From: Astrocystis sublimbata
Lineage: Eukaryota > Ascomycota > Sordariomycetes > Xylariales > Xylariaceae
Assembly (NCBI GenBank): GCA_022453515.1
Contig: JAJNNY010000021.1
Coordinates: forward strand, 186,001-250,000
Direction: 5' to 3'
DNA: 64,000 nt
Shown: positions 11,030-23,014 of the stretch, piece after piece
Layout: each line of letters begins with the position of its first letter
Numbering within the stretch: the first letter of the stretch is position 1
Program-made: the position numbers and the translations under genes
The notes under the pieces: model-generated
What the model was told of the DNA's origin: nothing
Seen by the model: the letters and a program-made list of their open reading frames with translations, nothing else
Database searches by the model: none

Positions 11030-12199
11030 ATGCCGTCCCGCTCGAGCAGACATCATGGTCGCTACGACGACCCATATACATTCGACGATCCCTACATTCA
11101 CTCTCCACCCGCATCCAACAAGTCACCGGCATACGAGTATGTCGGCACAGACGAGCCTCTAACTCCTCGCTACGAGTCCCCTCCCCGCAACAGATATCCG
11201 CGAGATCAAGACCGCTCACGTCGGCACCGCACGACTAGCCCTCCACGACGCTCTCAACCTGACAGAACCTATACCCCACCCCCTCACACATCACGTCATT
11301 CTTCACCCCCACGCCAGAAGGATAGATCGCGAGAGAAAGCTCTCGACGGCAGAAAGCCGTCGAAGAAACAGCCTTTCTACAGAGACTTCGCCGAAAACCC
11401 GAAAGTACAACAATATGGGAAGAAAGGCCTGACGTTCATAAGCGAAGCCGCCGCAGCCTATGCGGCCGCACAAGCTGGCAAAGATGGCGCCAAACCTCCT
11501 CCAGACAGCCCACGAACCCGATCTGTAGACCGCGGCGATCGGCACGGTCGCGGATCCCACAGACATTCCTCCAGTCGGCGTGGCAGGCGGCATGCCTCCA
11601 GTCCCTCCAGGTCGCCATCGCCCCCACCTCGAAGACGACACTCCACCCGCCACGGCGACCGAGACCGCGAACGCGGCGAGCGTGGTGGTCACGGATCAAC
11701 TCATCGACGTCGACACAGTCCATCACCTCCGCCACTTAGCCGCGACCCTGATTCCTACATCGAGTCTCGACGTCCCGACGCAGACAGAGACCGCGAACGT
11801 GGTCGTGATCGTAGACATCGCCGTCACCACTCCCGCCACTCCCCATCGCCGAGCCCCTCCCCATCGCCGTCCCGCCGCTCCCGACCCCGTGGCAGTACTG
11901 CGCCCCCATCCAAAGCCGCAGCTGAGCGATGGCAGATGGCGGCGCGTGCAGCGCTCGAGGCGGGCGGGCTAACGGCCTTCCGACTGCGCAAGGAGCCTGG
12001 CGGCTGGTCGGGCGAGAAAGCTGCCAAAGTAGCCACCGCTGCCCTCGGCGCCGCGGCCATGGACGCGTTCATGGATCAGGACCCGCGAGCCGAGAAAAAA
12101 GGCATGAAGGGTATGGCAGAGAATGCTGTAACCAGCATGTTGGCGTCAAAGATCATGGGGGGCAAGAGCACCAGGCAGAGGAGACGCTCGCGCTTCTAG
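11030..12199 (+). CDS. Arg/Ser/Asp-rich (RS-like) protein with glycine-zipper-like C-terminus
   Basis: A single-exon protein of 389 aa. Residues 1-105 are rich in Tyr, Pro, Arg and Ser (for example SRRSRP- and RDQDRSRRHR-like runs). A conserved block, YGKKGLTFISEAAAAYAAAQAG (about 125-147), is a small-residue helix. Residues 160-290 are a dense RS/RD/RH repeat stretch, and a final ordered part (KAAAERWQMAARAALEAGG to VTSMLASKIMGG) has alanine/glycine-rich helices. Proteins of this shape are common in Pezizomycotina and are usually annotated as hypothetical or SR-like. RS stretches mediate protein and RNA contacts and are phosphorylated by SR kinases, so a nuclear role is possible but unproven. 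Codon use is normal and the frame is uninterrupted. Confidence 0.75.
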   Translation: MPSRSSRHHGRYDDPYTFDDPYIHSPPASNKSPAYEYVGTDEPLTPRYESPPRNRYPRDQDRSRRHRTTSPPRRSQPDRTYTPPPHTSRHSSPPRQKDRSREKALDGRKPSKKQPFYRDFAENPKVQQYGKKGLTFISEAAAAYAAAQAGKDGAKPPPDSPRTRSVDRGDRHGRGSHRHSSSRRGRRHASSPSRSPSPPPRRRHSTRHGDRDRERGERGGHGSTHRRRHSPSPPPLSRDPDSYIESRRPDADRDRERGRDRRHRRHHSRHSPSPSPSPSPSRRSRPRGSTAPPSKAAAERWQMAARAALEAGGLTAFRLRKEPGGWSGEKAAKVATAALGAAAMDAFMDQDPRAEKKGMKGMAENAVTSMLASKIMGGKSTRQRRRSRF

Positions 12200-14421
12200 A
12201 TCCCAAAGCGGTAGCTTGGTTTCTCTGAACGCTTATGAACGTCAAGAGCTTTCTAATTCTCTCCTCCCCGTCTTTATCGTTTCCTCTGAGTGGGTTCTAT
12301 TCTTCAACGATGTCCTCTTTCTCCTTTTCAGATCCTGTAGTTCTTGTCACTTTGCCTCTTTACCTTATGAAATTCTTTCTCATGGGCGTTGTTTTCGCAC
12401 GAGCGTTATGAAAATGAATCCACTGCAACGCGAACTAGATAAAACATTGAGCGCGTTTTCTTTACTATTGCCTTACTGCTGAAGGTCCAGAGCGGCATGA
12501 TATTTACGATGGCTTCAAGGCCAAAGATTACAGGTTAGGTGTTTTGAGTGGCTACGGAAGCCATGAGGGGTCCAGACGACCTGATCTCATACATCACGAA
12601 TTGATTACGACAACACGAACGAGGGTGGTAATTATGGTGTAACGAGCTACAAAAGATCTTGTGTTCGATTCTAATGACAACAATGACTTATTTATTTATG
12701 CACACAAGCCATAAAACAGAATGTTTGGCTCGCAATAGGAGAACAGCACAATTGCGACGTGATAATTCAAGTCAAGAAGTCAAATAAACAACTTTATGAG
12801 TACTAGGTAGATATGTAGTCAATACCAATATCAACGTGACATCCAAAGTTTCAAATTGAAACAGTGCGTTTGACCTCTTGCGAGGAATTGACATAATTCA
12901 ATATCAACTCTACTCAACACGTGCTATGACGCGCGATCATCCACCATCACAAGTTAGGGGCAGAAGATTACTGGCTCGGATGTCGGATATGATCAACTAG
13001 TCGTCGTAGCAGTGCAGCCCGCAGACGCATCATACCTATCACATAACCGTGGCCCTTACCGAGCTTACTTACATGTGTAGCGTATGCACCCTAGGTCGTC
13101 AGGTTGCGAGAGGGATGGACACGTCCATCGCGTTGAACAGTTTTGGAGAAACTCTTCACCTTCTTGCCCCCTTCCCGTCCGGGCTCTTCCTCTATTCCCT
13201 CTCCTAGTTGGCACCTAAGGTGTGTATGTATATTATATGTTATATGTACATACGTAGGTACTTATGCAACTCTCCTGCAGACTACCTGACCGCTGTACCT
13301 GAAATGCCCTAGTCCCGACTGCGTGCTTCGTTGTCTTGTTCCTTTTTCGTCATTTCATCTACAGTAGGTAGTCAAGTCTCACTGAGAGGGGGAGGAAAAA
13401 ACCAAAATAGGAAGGGATATCCATCCCGGCTGTCATGTCAGGTCAACCTTGAAGTACGTAGCGAGAGCTGCGCGACAAGGAGCTCGATCGGGCTGAGGGA
13501 TATGCAACACCTGCATCGAAGAGGGGGGAACTCAACGCCTGTTGGTTGATGGGTTAGATGTGGCTTATGCTCACGTACATACCTACATATGTTAGGTACA
13601 GTAGGTGTTCCCTAGTTCGTTGGGCGTGTGCTTAGATGTGTGTGTCAGTAAGTTGGTATGTATGTGTTAACACCACCTGCTGATGAATAACTACATGGCT
13701 AAATTAGTAGGCGACATATGCAGTCATATCAGGTATGAGATACATATGTGTAAGACTTGATACGGGAGGTAGGGAATGGAAGGTATGAAATCCCGCACTG
13801 ACGGCATGAATAAGCAAGCCAGAAGGCCGGATGAGGCACATGATGCGCACTGGTACTCTGATTATGTCTTGGGACCCGTTTCGATTTCGTCGGCAGAAAA
13901 GTTAAACAACATCAAGTTGGGAGTTGAGACTGAGTGTGAGTGATAGCTGCAGTCAGACTGCCAGACATAAGCATTGTGCCAAATTGTTTAGGTTCAGATG
14001 GGAACACAGGCATAAAGGAGCAGATCGATGTTCGCCCGACAAGCGTAAACCCTCGAACACATGAACAATATACATGTTTTTATTTATTGTGACTTGAGGC
14101 CTGCCGGAAAGTGTAAAGCAACGCAACACAAAGTAATGCAACGCAGCTCAACTCATACGAGACTCCGCATCTCAGAGGATAACTCCACCCTCCATGCCTG
14201 CCCCCTGCTCTATCGCTCTATGGGAAAAGCTTCATTTATGTACGCATCGTAACTTCTCAAACGCGGCCTCGAAACAAGTATCTACTGTGGAGGCATTCTC
14301 GAGCCTTCATCATGTACTTCTTGCAACTCCATATTGCCGAAATGCATTAGGTTTCACTGGCTGCTTTATCCAGTAGTCGACTGCTTGACGCAGGCAACTA
14401 ACTCATTTCTCATCATATTAT
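12200..14421. other. Intergenic, no gene recognised
   Basis: 3' region of the RS-rich gene and of the convergent purine gene. It holds AT-rich and GTAGGTA/ACATAC-rich low-complexity tracts (13215-13265, 13570-13680). The 12216-12482 open frame directly follows the stop of the RS-rich gene, is pyrimidine-rich and reads as 3' UTR. Confidence 0.45.
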
Positions 14422-17414
14422 TCATCGGTGTTCCGATGCGATATTGTGTATACTATTTAAAGGATTAGTCTGTTTCCACATAAGGAATCTGCTGGCCAAA
14501 ATCGACCCGTTACTTACCTGATATCTTCGCGGTGTTCGGGACTCCGTGGCGCATTAACAACCGACATCAACGACATTGGATCTAGATTTTCCGGCATGGC
14601 GTGTGGCTGGATCTCTAGTCTGAACGAAGGGGTGGCGACAGAGTCATTGACGGGGTTGCTGCTAAGCTTGATACCACCGTTTGGAACACCATTCGCCTTC
14701 TTCTTCTTGCCTCTTAATTCATCTAGATGGGCGAAGTAGCCGTCTGGAACGTCCGTCTGGTACTTGCCGCAGAAGACGCCGACTTCAAACTCTTTGACGC
14801 CACCGTTAGGCGCGGCTTCTGCGCATGCTTGTTTCAGATCATCGAGATCTTGGTATATCAGATCGTCTGCGCCGATGATCTGGGCAATATCTTCTCGGCT
14901 CTGGCAATGGCAGACATTAGCACAAACGACACCTTAAAAAAGCTACTGCCCAAGGTTGTGGGCGGCAACTAGATTAACTGATAAAGCTCACCTTCTCATG
15001 TGCGATCATTTCCTGGGGCGACGCCAGATCGATACCATACTATATATCTTGTTAGCATAGTGTGATGTCAATGGCGTTTAGGTAACGTACAATGTGAGGA
15101 TAGATCAGGGGTGGTGCACAACTAGCGAAGTAGACCTTTACAGCACCAGCTTCCCGAGCCATGGTGACAATCTCCCGTGAAGTTGTGCCGCGAACTGGAA
15201 ATTCATTAGCTCATACTGTATCACATCGCAGTTCCAGGGTTGAAAACTTGCAACTCACCTATCGAGTCGTCTACAAGACAAACCGTCCGACCCTGAAACT
15301 CGGAGTCGATAGCAGAAAGTTTGCGACGAACACTCTTTTGTCGAAGACCCTGTCCGGGTAATATGAATGTTCTGAAGACATATCTGTTCTTGATGAAGGC
15401 GTTGGAGAGTGGAATTCCGAGTCTCTCGGAGACGACGGCAGCAGACGTGTTGGATGTCTCTGGTACGGGAATGATGACGTCTATTCCCCGGACGCCCTCC
15501 TCTCCAATGGTCTCTCTAATCTTGTCTGCAAGTTTTATTCCCATGTTTTGTCTGCTCTTGTGGATACTGATGGAGTCGGACTATGGTTATGCCAAGTTAG
15601 CTCAGGGACACTTCAACAAGGTCAATTATTCTCAAGTCTCATATGGCAATGCGGGGGTTGGCATAGAATTTGAGAATTTGGCCATAATTTCATTAAACAG
15701 AAGCACACTTACCACAGAGTCAGGCCGAGCAAAGTAAACGTATCTATAGAGGCAGTTTGTGAGTAAGATTCGCAATGGGCGGAAATATCGAAACATTGGA
15801 GCTTAAGAGCAGAAGCATGTGAAAGCGTTGACCCTTTCGCACTTCTTGGTGTCAAGTAAAGGCGTTAAATGGAGGCAATAAGACTTACTCAAAGATGTCT
15901 GGTGTGTAGCTCTTCATTGGAACGATTTGTTTGAACTCAGCGTTTCCTCCTTTCTGAATGAACACGGCCTCTCCAGGCAAAATGTCTCTGTAGTTCTTGA
16001 AGCCAAGTTGGCGAAGGGCGATGCTTTCAGAAGCGACCATGTAGTCTTTTTGTCCAGGTATAGTTGCGGAAGGCCGTGAACCGATGAGCAGCGGGCGGAT
16101 GCCATTGGAATCTCTGAACGCCAGAACTATGAAAATGATTAGTCTTCGCTATTTGAGCCATGGTGTCAACCAATTGTGGGTGAACAGGCCAATATCTCTG
16201 AGTATTGCTGTGAAGGCCAGTGCTAGAACATGTGGGATATGGCAAGCAATGTGCAACTCGAATGGGTCACTTACTGCCGAAGCCAGCAATCATGGCTGTA
16301 GCAGCCCATGCGCCTTCGCACTTCTGGTAGGTCGTGGTAAGAGCGCGGAAGATATCCTCAACATTGACTCTGGCCTTGCCTGTGTCGTTAAGAGCATTGG
16401 CAAATATATTCAGCATAAGCTCGCTGTCTGACTCGGTATTCGCATGGCGGTGAGCTTCCTCGTCGAGGTAGCGACGCAGCTCAGGGGCGTTGATGAGGTT
16501 TCCGTTATGGGAGAGGCTATCGTGGCACGGTTGTTAGCCGAGTTCATTGAGAGATTCCCACATTCTGCAAACAGAATGGAAATCCTATCAAAGTCGCCAA
16601 TGGACAGGGCGTGAATTGACTCACCAGATGCCGTAGGGGCTGTTGCAGTAGAACGGCTGACTTTCGGCGCTCTATAGAAGATACCTTGTTAGATCCTGGA
16701 GTTCTTCACTGTGTTCCTAACATGCATGCGTGCACAGTCACAGATGGCAAATAGAACCCAAGAGGGCGGAGACAATGGATCTGGTGCAAGCTTTCATGCC
16801 ACAACGTGCAACTACAACAATGCTGTATACAGTTGCCATCATAGGAATCATGGCGGAAGTTGTTTGATGAAAGGGGATTTGTTCTGTCGAAAGATGAGGA
16901 CGTACACTGGAGGTTCCGGCTGTAGGATACCGAAGATGTCCGATGCCCCTAAGAAGACATGATATTAGTTGGTGCCAAACAACGCAGGTCCATCGCATTG
17001 CACATCGAAGTGGATTGTCATGCAAGAGAGCTTGTCTGTCATTGCCGTGGGACCACTTACATGTAACCCGGGAGATCGATTACGCGTGCTCCATCCTGGA
17101 AGACCTTTGCGGCCATGCCATTGCCTATTCCCAGTTGAGTAAGCAGACTCGACAACAGACGCACGGCGATGCGAGGGATCAAAGAGCGGACGAACCCTTG
17201 CATTGGAAGATGCGCCCCTTGGAACCACAAGTAGCTATGCCACAGGCATCCTGTCCGCGATGCTACAACAGATGCACGTCAGTCCAACAGGCCAGACGGG
17301 ATCTGTAGGCCGGCGGGTCTGTACCTGCAGGTAGAACAGCGACTCGAAAAGGAGATGCGACGCCTCGCTGTGCGACTCGGTGTCGGCCAGGAGAAGACCT
17401 ACGACACCACACAT
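14422..17414 (-). CDS. ADE4: Amidophosphoribosyltransferase (first step of purine synthesis)
   Basis: Thirteen exons: 17414-17325, 17250-17196, 17124-17061, 16948-16906, 16671-16625, 16516-16275, 16126-15889, 15743-15713, 15580-15259, 15194-15091, 15039-14992, 14900-14518, 14452-14422. They join in one frame to 565 aa. The enzyme makes 5-phosphoribosylamine from PRPP and glutamine in the cytosol. The start [11 protein letters not shown] supplies the N-terminal Cys2 nucleophile of class II (Ntn) glutamine amidotransferases. Further landmarks are [48 protein letters not shown] and the PRPP-binding loop CLVDDSIVRGTTS, which is split by an intron inside the Val codon. The C-terminus beyond about 470 is a fungal extension with a Lys-rich patch. 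Twelve introns is many for a fungal gene of this size. Every junction gives family-like sequence, so the model is firm. The start region carries a GGTGTT repeat (17420-17441). Confidence 0.95.
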
Positions 17415-19973
17415 CTTGGCGGTGTTGGTGTTGGTGTTGGTGCCGGGTACAGCGGGATATATATATCGATCGAGAGGCGAGGGAGGATATGGGAGCAGGT
17501 TTCGCGATGCCTTCTGCCCTCTGCGACTCCTAGGTCAGGTTTAATTAACGTAAAGAAGATGACGAGTGGGCCGGATGCCGCTCCGTGCTCGGCAGGATCT
17601 GGGCGCAACGAAGGTTTCTAGTCCAAGTTTCGATCTTTTTAGGTATCTCCAAATTCCAATGGTTTACGAAGGAGCGGCTGAGTGGGCAGACGACTGGGAG
17701 GAGCAGAACATGGTGCGACAACACAAACTGCCGGGTAACTTAGGTAGATGGATTCCAAGGGCAGGAGCGATGGAAGAAGGGCTGGACTGGCGCAACCGAC
17801 CGTTGTGGTCAATGCGAAGTGAGAGACATTTTCCTCATGATAACGAAAATTTTTGGAGGGGTCCCCAAGATATCTGGTCGCAAATGGTTGCTGATGGAGG
17901 GGCATGCAGAGGGGCATACCGCGCTAAGCCCACGCTACATTGCAGCCCTCCACCACCTGGGCACCTCTCCACCACCTCTCCACCACCAGCCCAGGCATCA
18001 GGGTACCCTGTCGAGCCCTGTGCCTCCTGTAGCCTGCACGAATCTGCAGCCGAGGGTCGACCATCTGCACGTAATGCGGGGACCCCTGCAGCCCCCAGTC
18101 CACCACCACCAGCCCGCCCTCCGCCACTGTCGAGACTGTCTCGGACCCTCTATTTAAATCATTACCCAAGCACAAGCAAAGATTCTGTCGAGATGAACTA
18201 CTACTAAGCGTTTGGTTGAGAATTCCAACGATGGTATCTAAGGACATAGATTTCTCATCCGACGTACTTGGAAGACGTAGCTTGCTTCACAAGTTTGGTT
18301 CCGGATCCAGGGATCAAAGCCTTCGATTCGAGCCTTCAATTCGAGCCTCCCATTCAAAGCCTTCGATTCATAGCCTTCGATCTATAGCCTGCGACATCTA
18401 CTCGGTATCTAAAACCGAAGCGCAATGCGTTTAGATTTACAACCTACATGCGCAAAATGGACAGCGTTCAACAGCGAACCTTTGCATTATAGTGATACTT
18501 TGACGATGCTACCGGGTTATTGTACTTTTCCGGCTTCAAATTACTACCCAGTATAGACCGCATAACACAAAGAGCGTCGTAAGTTACAACCTCTGTTCGA
18601 TTACTCTAAACCTCGTATGGTATTAAGGCCAATTGGATGTGCATCGCGCCGTCGAATATAGAAATTAATCTTATCGAATTGTTTCTTTCCTTTATAATTT
18701 CGGGTTGTTGCTTCAAACCAGACATATAAGAGGCGGCAACACCGACAGTCTTCACCCCCCAGTCGGCTCGATTGAGCTACGGGTTTGTCTACTTGCTACC
18801 ATACGAGCCATGGTTGTTGAGACTACAGTAGCCTCTTACCATAAATTTGGTCACAAGACAGATTCAATTATCCCTCATCCCGCTTTCTATGTGTCAATTC
18901 TGGATAGGCATTACACATCTGCCCAAGCTTGAACAAGCGGCGCACACTAATACAACGGCGACCTCGGGAATTCGGGAACTGAAAAGTCGGGGTTACTGAA
19001 GAGGTAGGGGCAGAGTCTCCGTATGCGCATAAGGTCCATCATGTCTACGCAGTGTGCAGATGCTCTGATTGATATCATGAGATCTCCAGGCTCTTGCCCT
19101 TTTCTATTGGTATGGACTTTTTCAGCATCTGTTATTGAACAGAAGCCCACCAATGATGTCGAGGCTTGGAAAGCGAAACTATGGCGGATGGACCCTGGTT
19201 CACCTGGTAGAATATGGGAACAGCCAATGTTATCGCACGGGTCCGGCACGGGATCGCTTATTGACTGTTACCTACGGGACCGAACTACATGTGCTTTACG
19301 TGGTATTGAAATGGACTACAACCTCATCCGAGTTACTTGGAGATTTAGGTAGCAACGCAAAGAGTCCATTTGGGACTCTTGTTAGCACTAACCAGGCACA
19401 CAGACATGACAACCTTAAAACATAGAACGAACGGATACCTATACGTAAGAGGTTAAAATGAATTACCCGGCTTCTGGCATGCAGATTCCGTAGATCATGA
19501 GGGGGAGGTTGAGTAAGGTGAGAGAGGCGGAGAGGCTGGCGGGCTGGCATTGGTAGGGGTTGTCGTGGGGGCTGATGAAGGAATCTCGGGTCTGCCTACA
19601 CTGGCGACCCCAAGCAAGCTTCGGTAGGTGACATTCACGTTCGAAGCTCCCCAAGCTTCCTTCACCACCATTTGAAAGAATCCCCGACCTGTTACGTCAA
19701 CCGCCATTGCCCCTTCAAAACGCATCAACATTGGCTGGTCGAATCCCTTCGTCGTAAAAGGGCAACACCGATCAGTCACCGCAATCGCACGATCTCAGAC
19801 ACACAACGCGTCGGTAACCTAAGTAGCTAGCTTGCGCATCGGCCCTCACTAAACACGACACTCGACACTCTTCGAATCCAACAGGAGCCGCGCCGCAGCT
19901 ACTTGGTCCTCCGAATCCCAACCATCTTCTTTTCCATCAGACCCAACAGACAAAAACACGCTCCTTACTAGCC
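17415..19973. other. Intergenic, promoter of ADE4 and TAF6 with low-complexity tracts
   Basis: About 2.5 kb between divergent housekeeping genes. It holds a (GGTGTT) repeat at 17420-17441, a TATATATAT run at 17457-17465 roughly 45 bases upstream of the ADE4 start, a CCACC-rich stretch at 17945-18130 and the short tandem repeat at 18318-18389. Open frames (17566-18207 plus, 19495-19779 minus) have no recognisable features and are not called. Confidence 0.45.
18318..18389. repeat. Imperfect short tandem repeat, unit about 14 bp
   Basis: Five head-to-tail imperfect copies of an AGCCTTCGATTCA-like unit, with changes at a few positions, lie between the ADE4 and TAF6 genes. They are non-coding and of unknown role. 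Copy number could vary between isolates. Confidence 0.7.
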
Positions 19974-21478
19974 ATGGCTACCAATGCGCGTGGTTCCGCC
20001 CAGGACCCCGGCGCCAAACCCGCCTCGAATGAGCAGCGACTGCTCTGGAACCCCGAAAACGTTAGAGACGTGGCCGAGTCCGTCGGCATCGCCTCCCTCA
20101 GCGACGAAGGTCTGCGCACCCTATCACAAGATGTCGAGTACCGCATCGGCCAGGTCATTGGCGAGGCTGTCCGCTTCATGCGCCTGGGGAAGCGCACCTC
20201 GATGACCGTCAAGGATATCTCCCTCGCCTTACGAGTGCTAGATGTCGAGCCATTGTACGGCTACGACGCCACGAAACCATTGCGATACGGTGAGGCTACC
20301 ATGGGCCAGCCTTTCTTTTATATCGATGACGAAGAAGCCGACTTCGAACGAGTCATCAACGGCCCACTACCCAAAGTGTCTCGCGACGCCAACTACACCA
20401 GTACGTAGCCTCTGCCACGACAAGGCACTGCCGCCCACCTTACGAACAGTGACTGACTCTATTGACTTTAGTTCATTGGCTTGCCATCGAGGGCGTTCAG
20501 CCGACCGTCCCACAAAACCCTACATCTACAGAGGCACGAACACAAGATTTGCTGCCCAAAGGTCCCGGCGCCAACCCTGCTCTTGCCTCCCTCTCCGGAC
20601 ACAACAACCCGAACTTCAAGCCAACTGTAAAACACGCCGTATCACAAGAGCAAATCCTCTTCTTCGAAAAAGTACAGGCTGCTCTTCTCGACGACAACCC
20701 CGATCCCGAGGTCGTGCGTCTCCGCCAGGCGGCTCTGGAAGCTGTCATTGCCGAGCCGGGCACCCACCAGCTCATGCCGTACTACGTCTACTTCATCTCG
20801 GACCAAGTTACGCACTACATCGACGATCTCTTTGTCCTGCGGCAGATGATGGAGCTCACAAACGCCTTGATATCCAACGAACACATATTCGCCGATCCCT
20901 ACGCCAACGCCCTGTGCTCGCCTGTTCTGACTTGCCTGCTGGGACGACGGCTCGGAGCCGAGAGCGGCAGCGACGCCGTCAAAGAACAATACCAACTTCG
21001 CGAGTTCGCGGCCTCTCTGGTCGGGCAGATCGCCAGCAAATATTCTAGCACGAATAGATTGCTCCGGCCGAAACTGACCCGCACCTGCCTCAAGTCGCTC
21101 CTGAACCCCACCATGCCCCCTCAGGTCTGGCACGGCGCCGTGCTGGGCATACTCGCCGCCGGTGGACCCGAAGCCTTCAAGGTCCTCGTCGTCCCCAACA
21201 TCAAAGCCTTCGACACCACGATGCTGCAGCCCCTGCGCGAGAAGGGCGAGGCCAGCCGGCTCGACTACGAGACAGTCGTCGGCGGCATGCTGAAGGCGGT
21301 TCAATCCCTATCTGACAAGGATATCATGATGGACGGCAGCGACACGAACGGGACCACGAGCGAGCGTGAGGTGGGCCAGATTAAGGAATTCCTGGGCAAC
21401 ATCATCGGCGATCGCGTTGTTGGGCTGGGAAGCCACCAGATCAATCAAACTATACTCGATGCTATGAACTTTCAGTAA
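19974..21478 (+). CDS. TAF6: Transcription initiation factor TFIID/SAGA subunit TAF6
   Basis: Two exons, 19974-20400 and 20472-21478, with a 71-nt intron, give 477 aa. Residues about 19-90 ([20 protein letters not shown], then [28 protein letters not shown]) are the histone fold that pairs with TAF9 in TFIID and SAGA. The TAF6 central and C-terminal HEAT-repeat region follows: [45 protein letters not shown] and [16 protein letters not shown], ending in a helical tail. TAF6 is a nuclear core subunit of TFIID and SAGA that recruits RNA polymerase II. The length is near the fungal norm of about 450-520 aa. The intron falls between the histone-fold region and the conserved HWLAIEG block, and both splice sites are canonical (GTACGT...CTTTAG). 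No irregularity was seen. Confidence 0.95.
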
Positions 21479-22097
21479 CCAACCAACGCTGGAAGTTGAC
21501 GACAATGAAATATTGGAAGTCGAACATGATCATCTTGTGGGAGCATTCGGTCGTCCCAAGCCTGAGTCGAACGAGATTATAACGAATTGGTTTCTACGTC
21601 CAATATTAGGGACCGTGTGGCGTTTCCGGTTCAATACCCCTCTATAGTATTCGAATTTGCAGGGGGTGACCATTTTTTTTTTCGCAGTGGGATAAAATAT
21701 CCTATTCCTGCGCTTTGCACGGCGTTGGGATCGCATTTGGATGGTGTTGGCGAGGAAAGCATTAATATTTATAGATCACACAGACTTTGCGGTGATGGCA
21801 AACCCTTTGTTACAAGCAAAAGGCATACAATCAAATGAAACCAGAAATGGTGTTTGACGACGTTGAAAACTGTACAAGTGTTGCATTCATGCATGAGGTA
21901 GCTACTTTAGCTGTATGCCTGGTGCGGCAATCAACCTAGCCAATACCTCTTTGGTAATCTTATGCCCGGTCGATTCCTACACTTTGTGATGTGAAGCTGC
22001 CACTGCCGACCAAAAACCCTCGTCTAAGGCTCGCCGGGATCATGGCAGTCCTCCATAGCCCCCAAGGGGCGTTTCCTCGTCTCGAAAGCCCCCCCGC
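21479..22097. other. Convergent 3' region of TAF6 and SDH3
   Basis: No gene. It contains the 3' UTRs of the two converging genes and a run of nine T's at about 21672-21680. Confidence 0.5.
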
Positions 22098-23014
22098 TTA
22101 GATAAGAGCCACGACGCCCAGCGCGCTGACCAAACTTCCCACCAGAATAGCCATGTTCCCCGTCTTGATGGTGGGCTTGCTGAAGCCCTTGGCGAAGTCC
22201 CAGTGCAGATGCCTGCTGCCGTTGAGGAGGTGGAACATGAAGGGCCAGGTGACGAAGAACTTGAGCCCGGCCTTGGCGGCGAAAGGGAGGCCGGCGGCGG
22301 CGGCGGCCAGGGTCGTGCTCTCGAGGTGCCAGCCCGTCAAGGGCGCGGCCAGGTACGAGAGCGAGAAGATGTACAGACCCCCCGTGAACCCCATGCCCGT
22401 GATACGCGTCCATACCGAGGCCGAGAACCACGTCTGCTTGGGGTCGTAGGCGGCTAGGTGGGGCGATACCGGGCGCGCGAGACGCTGCGAGGCGAGGATT
22501 GTGCGGGCGCCTTCTTCGGAGACTTTCTCGGTCGAGACGGGCCTGGAGGGGGTGGGGGGTGTTAGTTGGTGGGTGGGTTGCGGGAGAGGGACTTGGGGCT
22601 GGGGCTTGTTGTTCCCGGCGAAGAGGCCTCGTGGTATAAGACGCTGGGGATGGGAATGGGATCGAAGAGGATGTGGAGGAGGACGTACCGGGTTTGTAGG
22701 CTTCCGACCATCAGGCGTGGGAGGTTCTGGGCGAAGGCATTGGGTCGCGAGACTGGAGTTTTCACATGATGGTTAGTTTCTGCTGCTTGCGATCGAAGAA
22801 CATTTGTTTCTATCGACTCGGGGTGTTCCGTTGTTGATTCCCCGCTTGCTCGATTGCTATTTTGCGAGGAATTTTGGAGAAGTTGTGGTGTAGCGTGCGG
22901 TCCAACATGGTGTCCCGATTCCATGCATCTAATCCAGGGAAAGTGGCATGTGCTGGTGTTTGCGGTTGGCATACCTTGCTGCAGCGCCCTGACGCCGACT
23001 CTCTGCACGTTCAT
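22098..23014 (-). CDS. SDH3: Succinate dehydrogenase cytochrome b560 subunit (complex II, SdhC)
   Basis: Three exons, 23014-22975, 22752-22689 and 22542-22098, give 182 aa. The first two encode the mitochondrial presequence (MNVQRVGVRALQQVSRP..., rich in Arg and Gln and lacking acidic residues). Exon 3 carries the membrane domain: ITGMGFTGGLYIFSLSYLAAP (helix 1 and quinone-site region), then FHLLNGSRHLHWD, which is the SdhC signature with the heme-b axial His and the Arg of the ubiquinone pocket, and a last helix, AILVGSLVSALGVVALI. The protein anchors the flavoprotein and iron-sulfur subunits in the inner membrane and passes electrons to ubiquinone. It is the target of SDHI fungicides. Both introns are in the leader; the 222-nt first intron is long for the window. 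Splice phases agree at both junctions. Confidence 0.93.

Noticed and set aside
17566..18207. 213-codon open frame upstream of the purine gene
   Set aside because: Pro/Arg/Cys-rich low-complexity translation of a CCACC-rich region; no conserved features.
19495..19779. 94-codon minus-strand frame next to TAF6
   Set aside because: Starts with plausible protein-like sequence but ends in Pro/Ser/Thr low complexity. No family recognised and no splice extension found.
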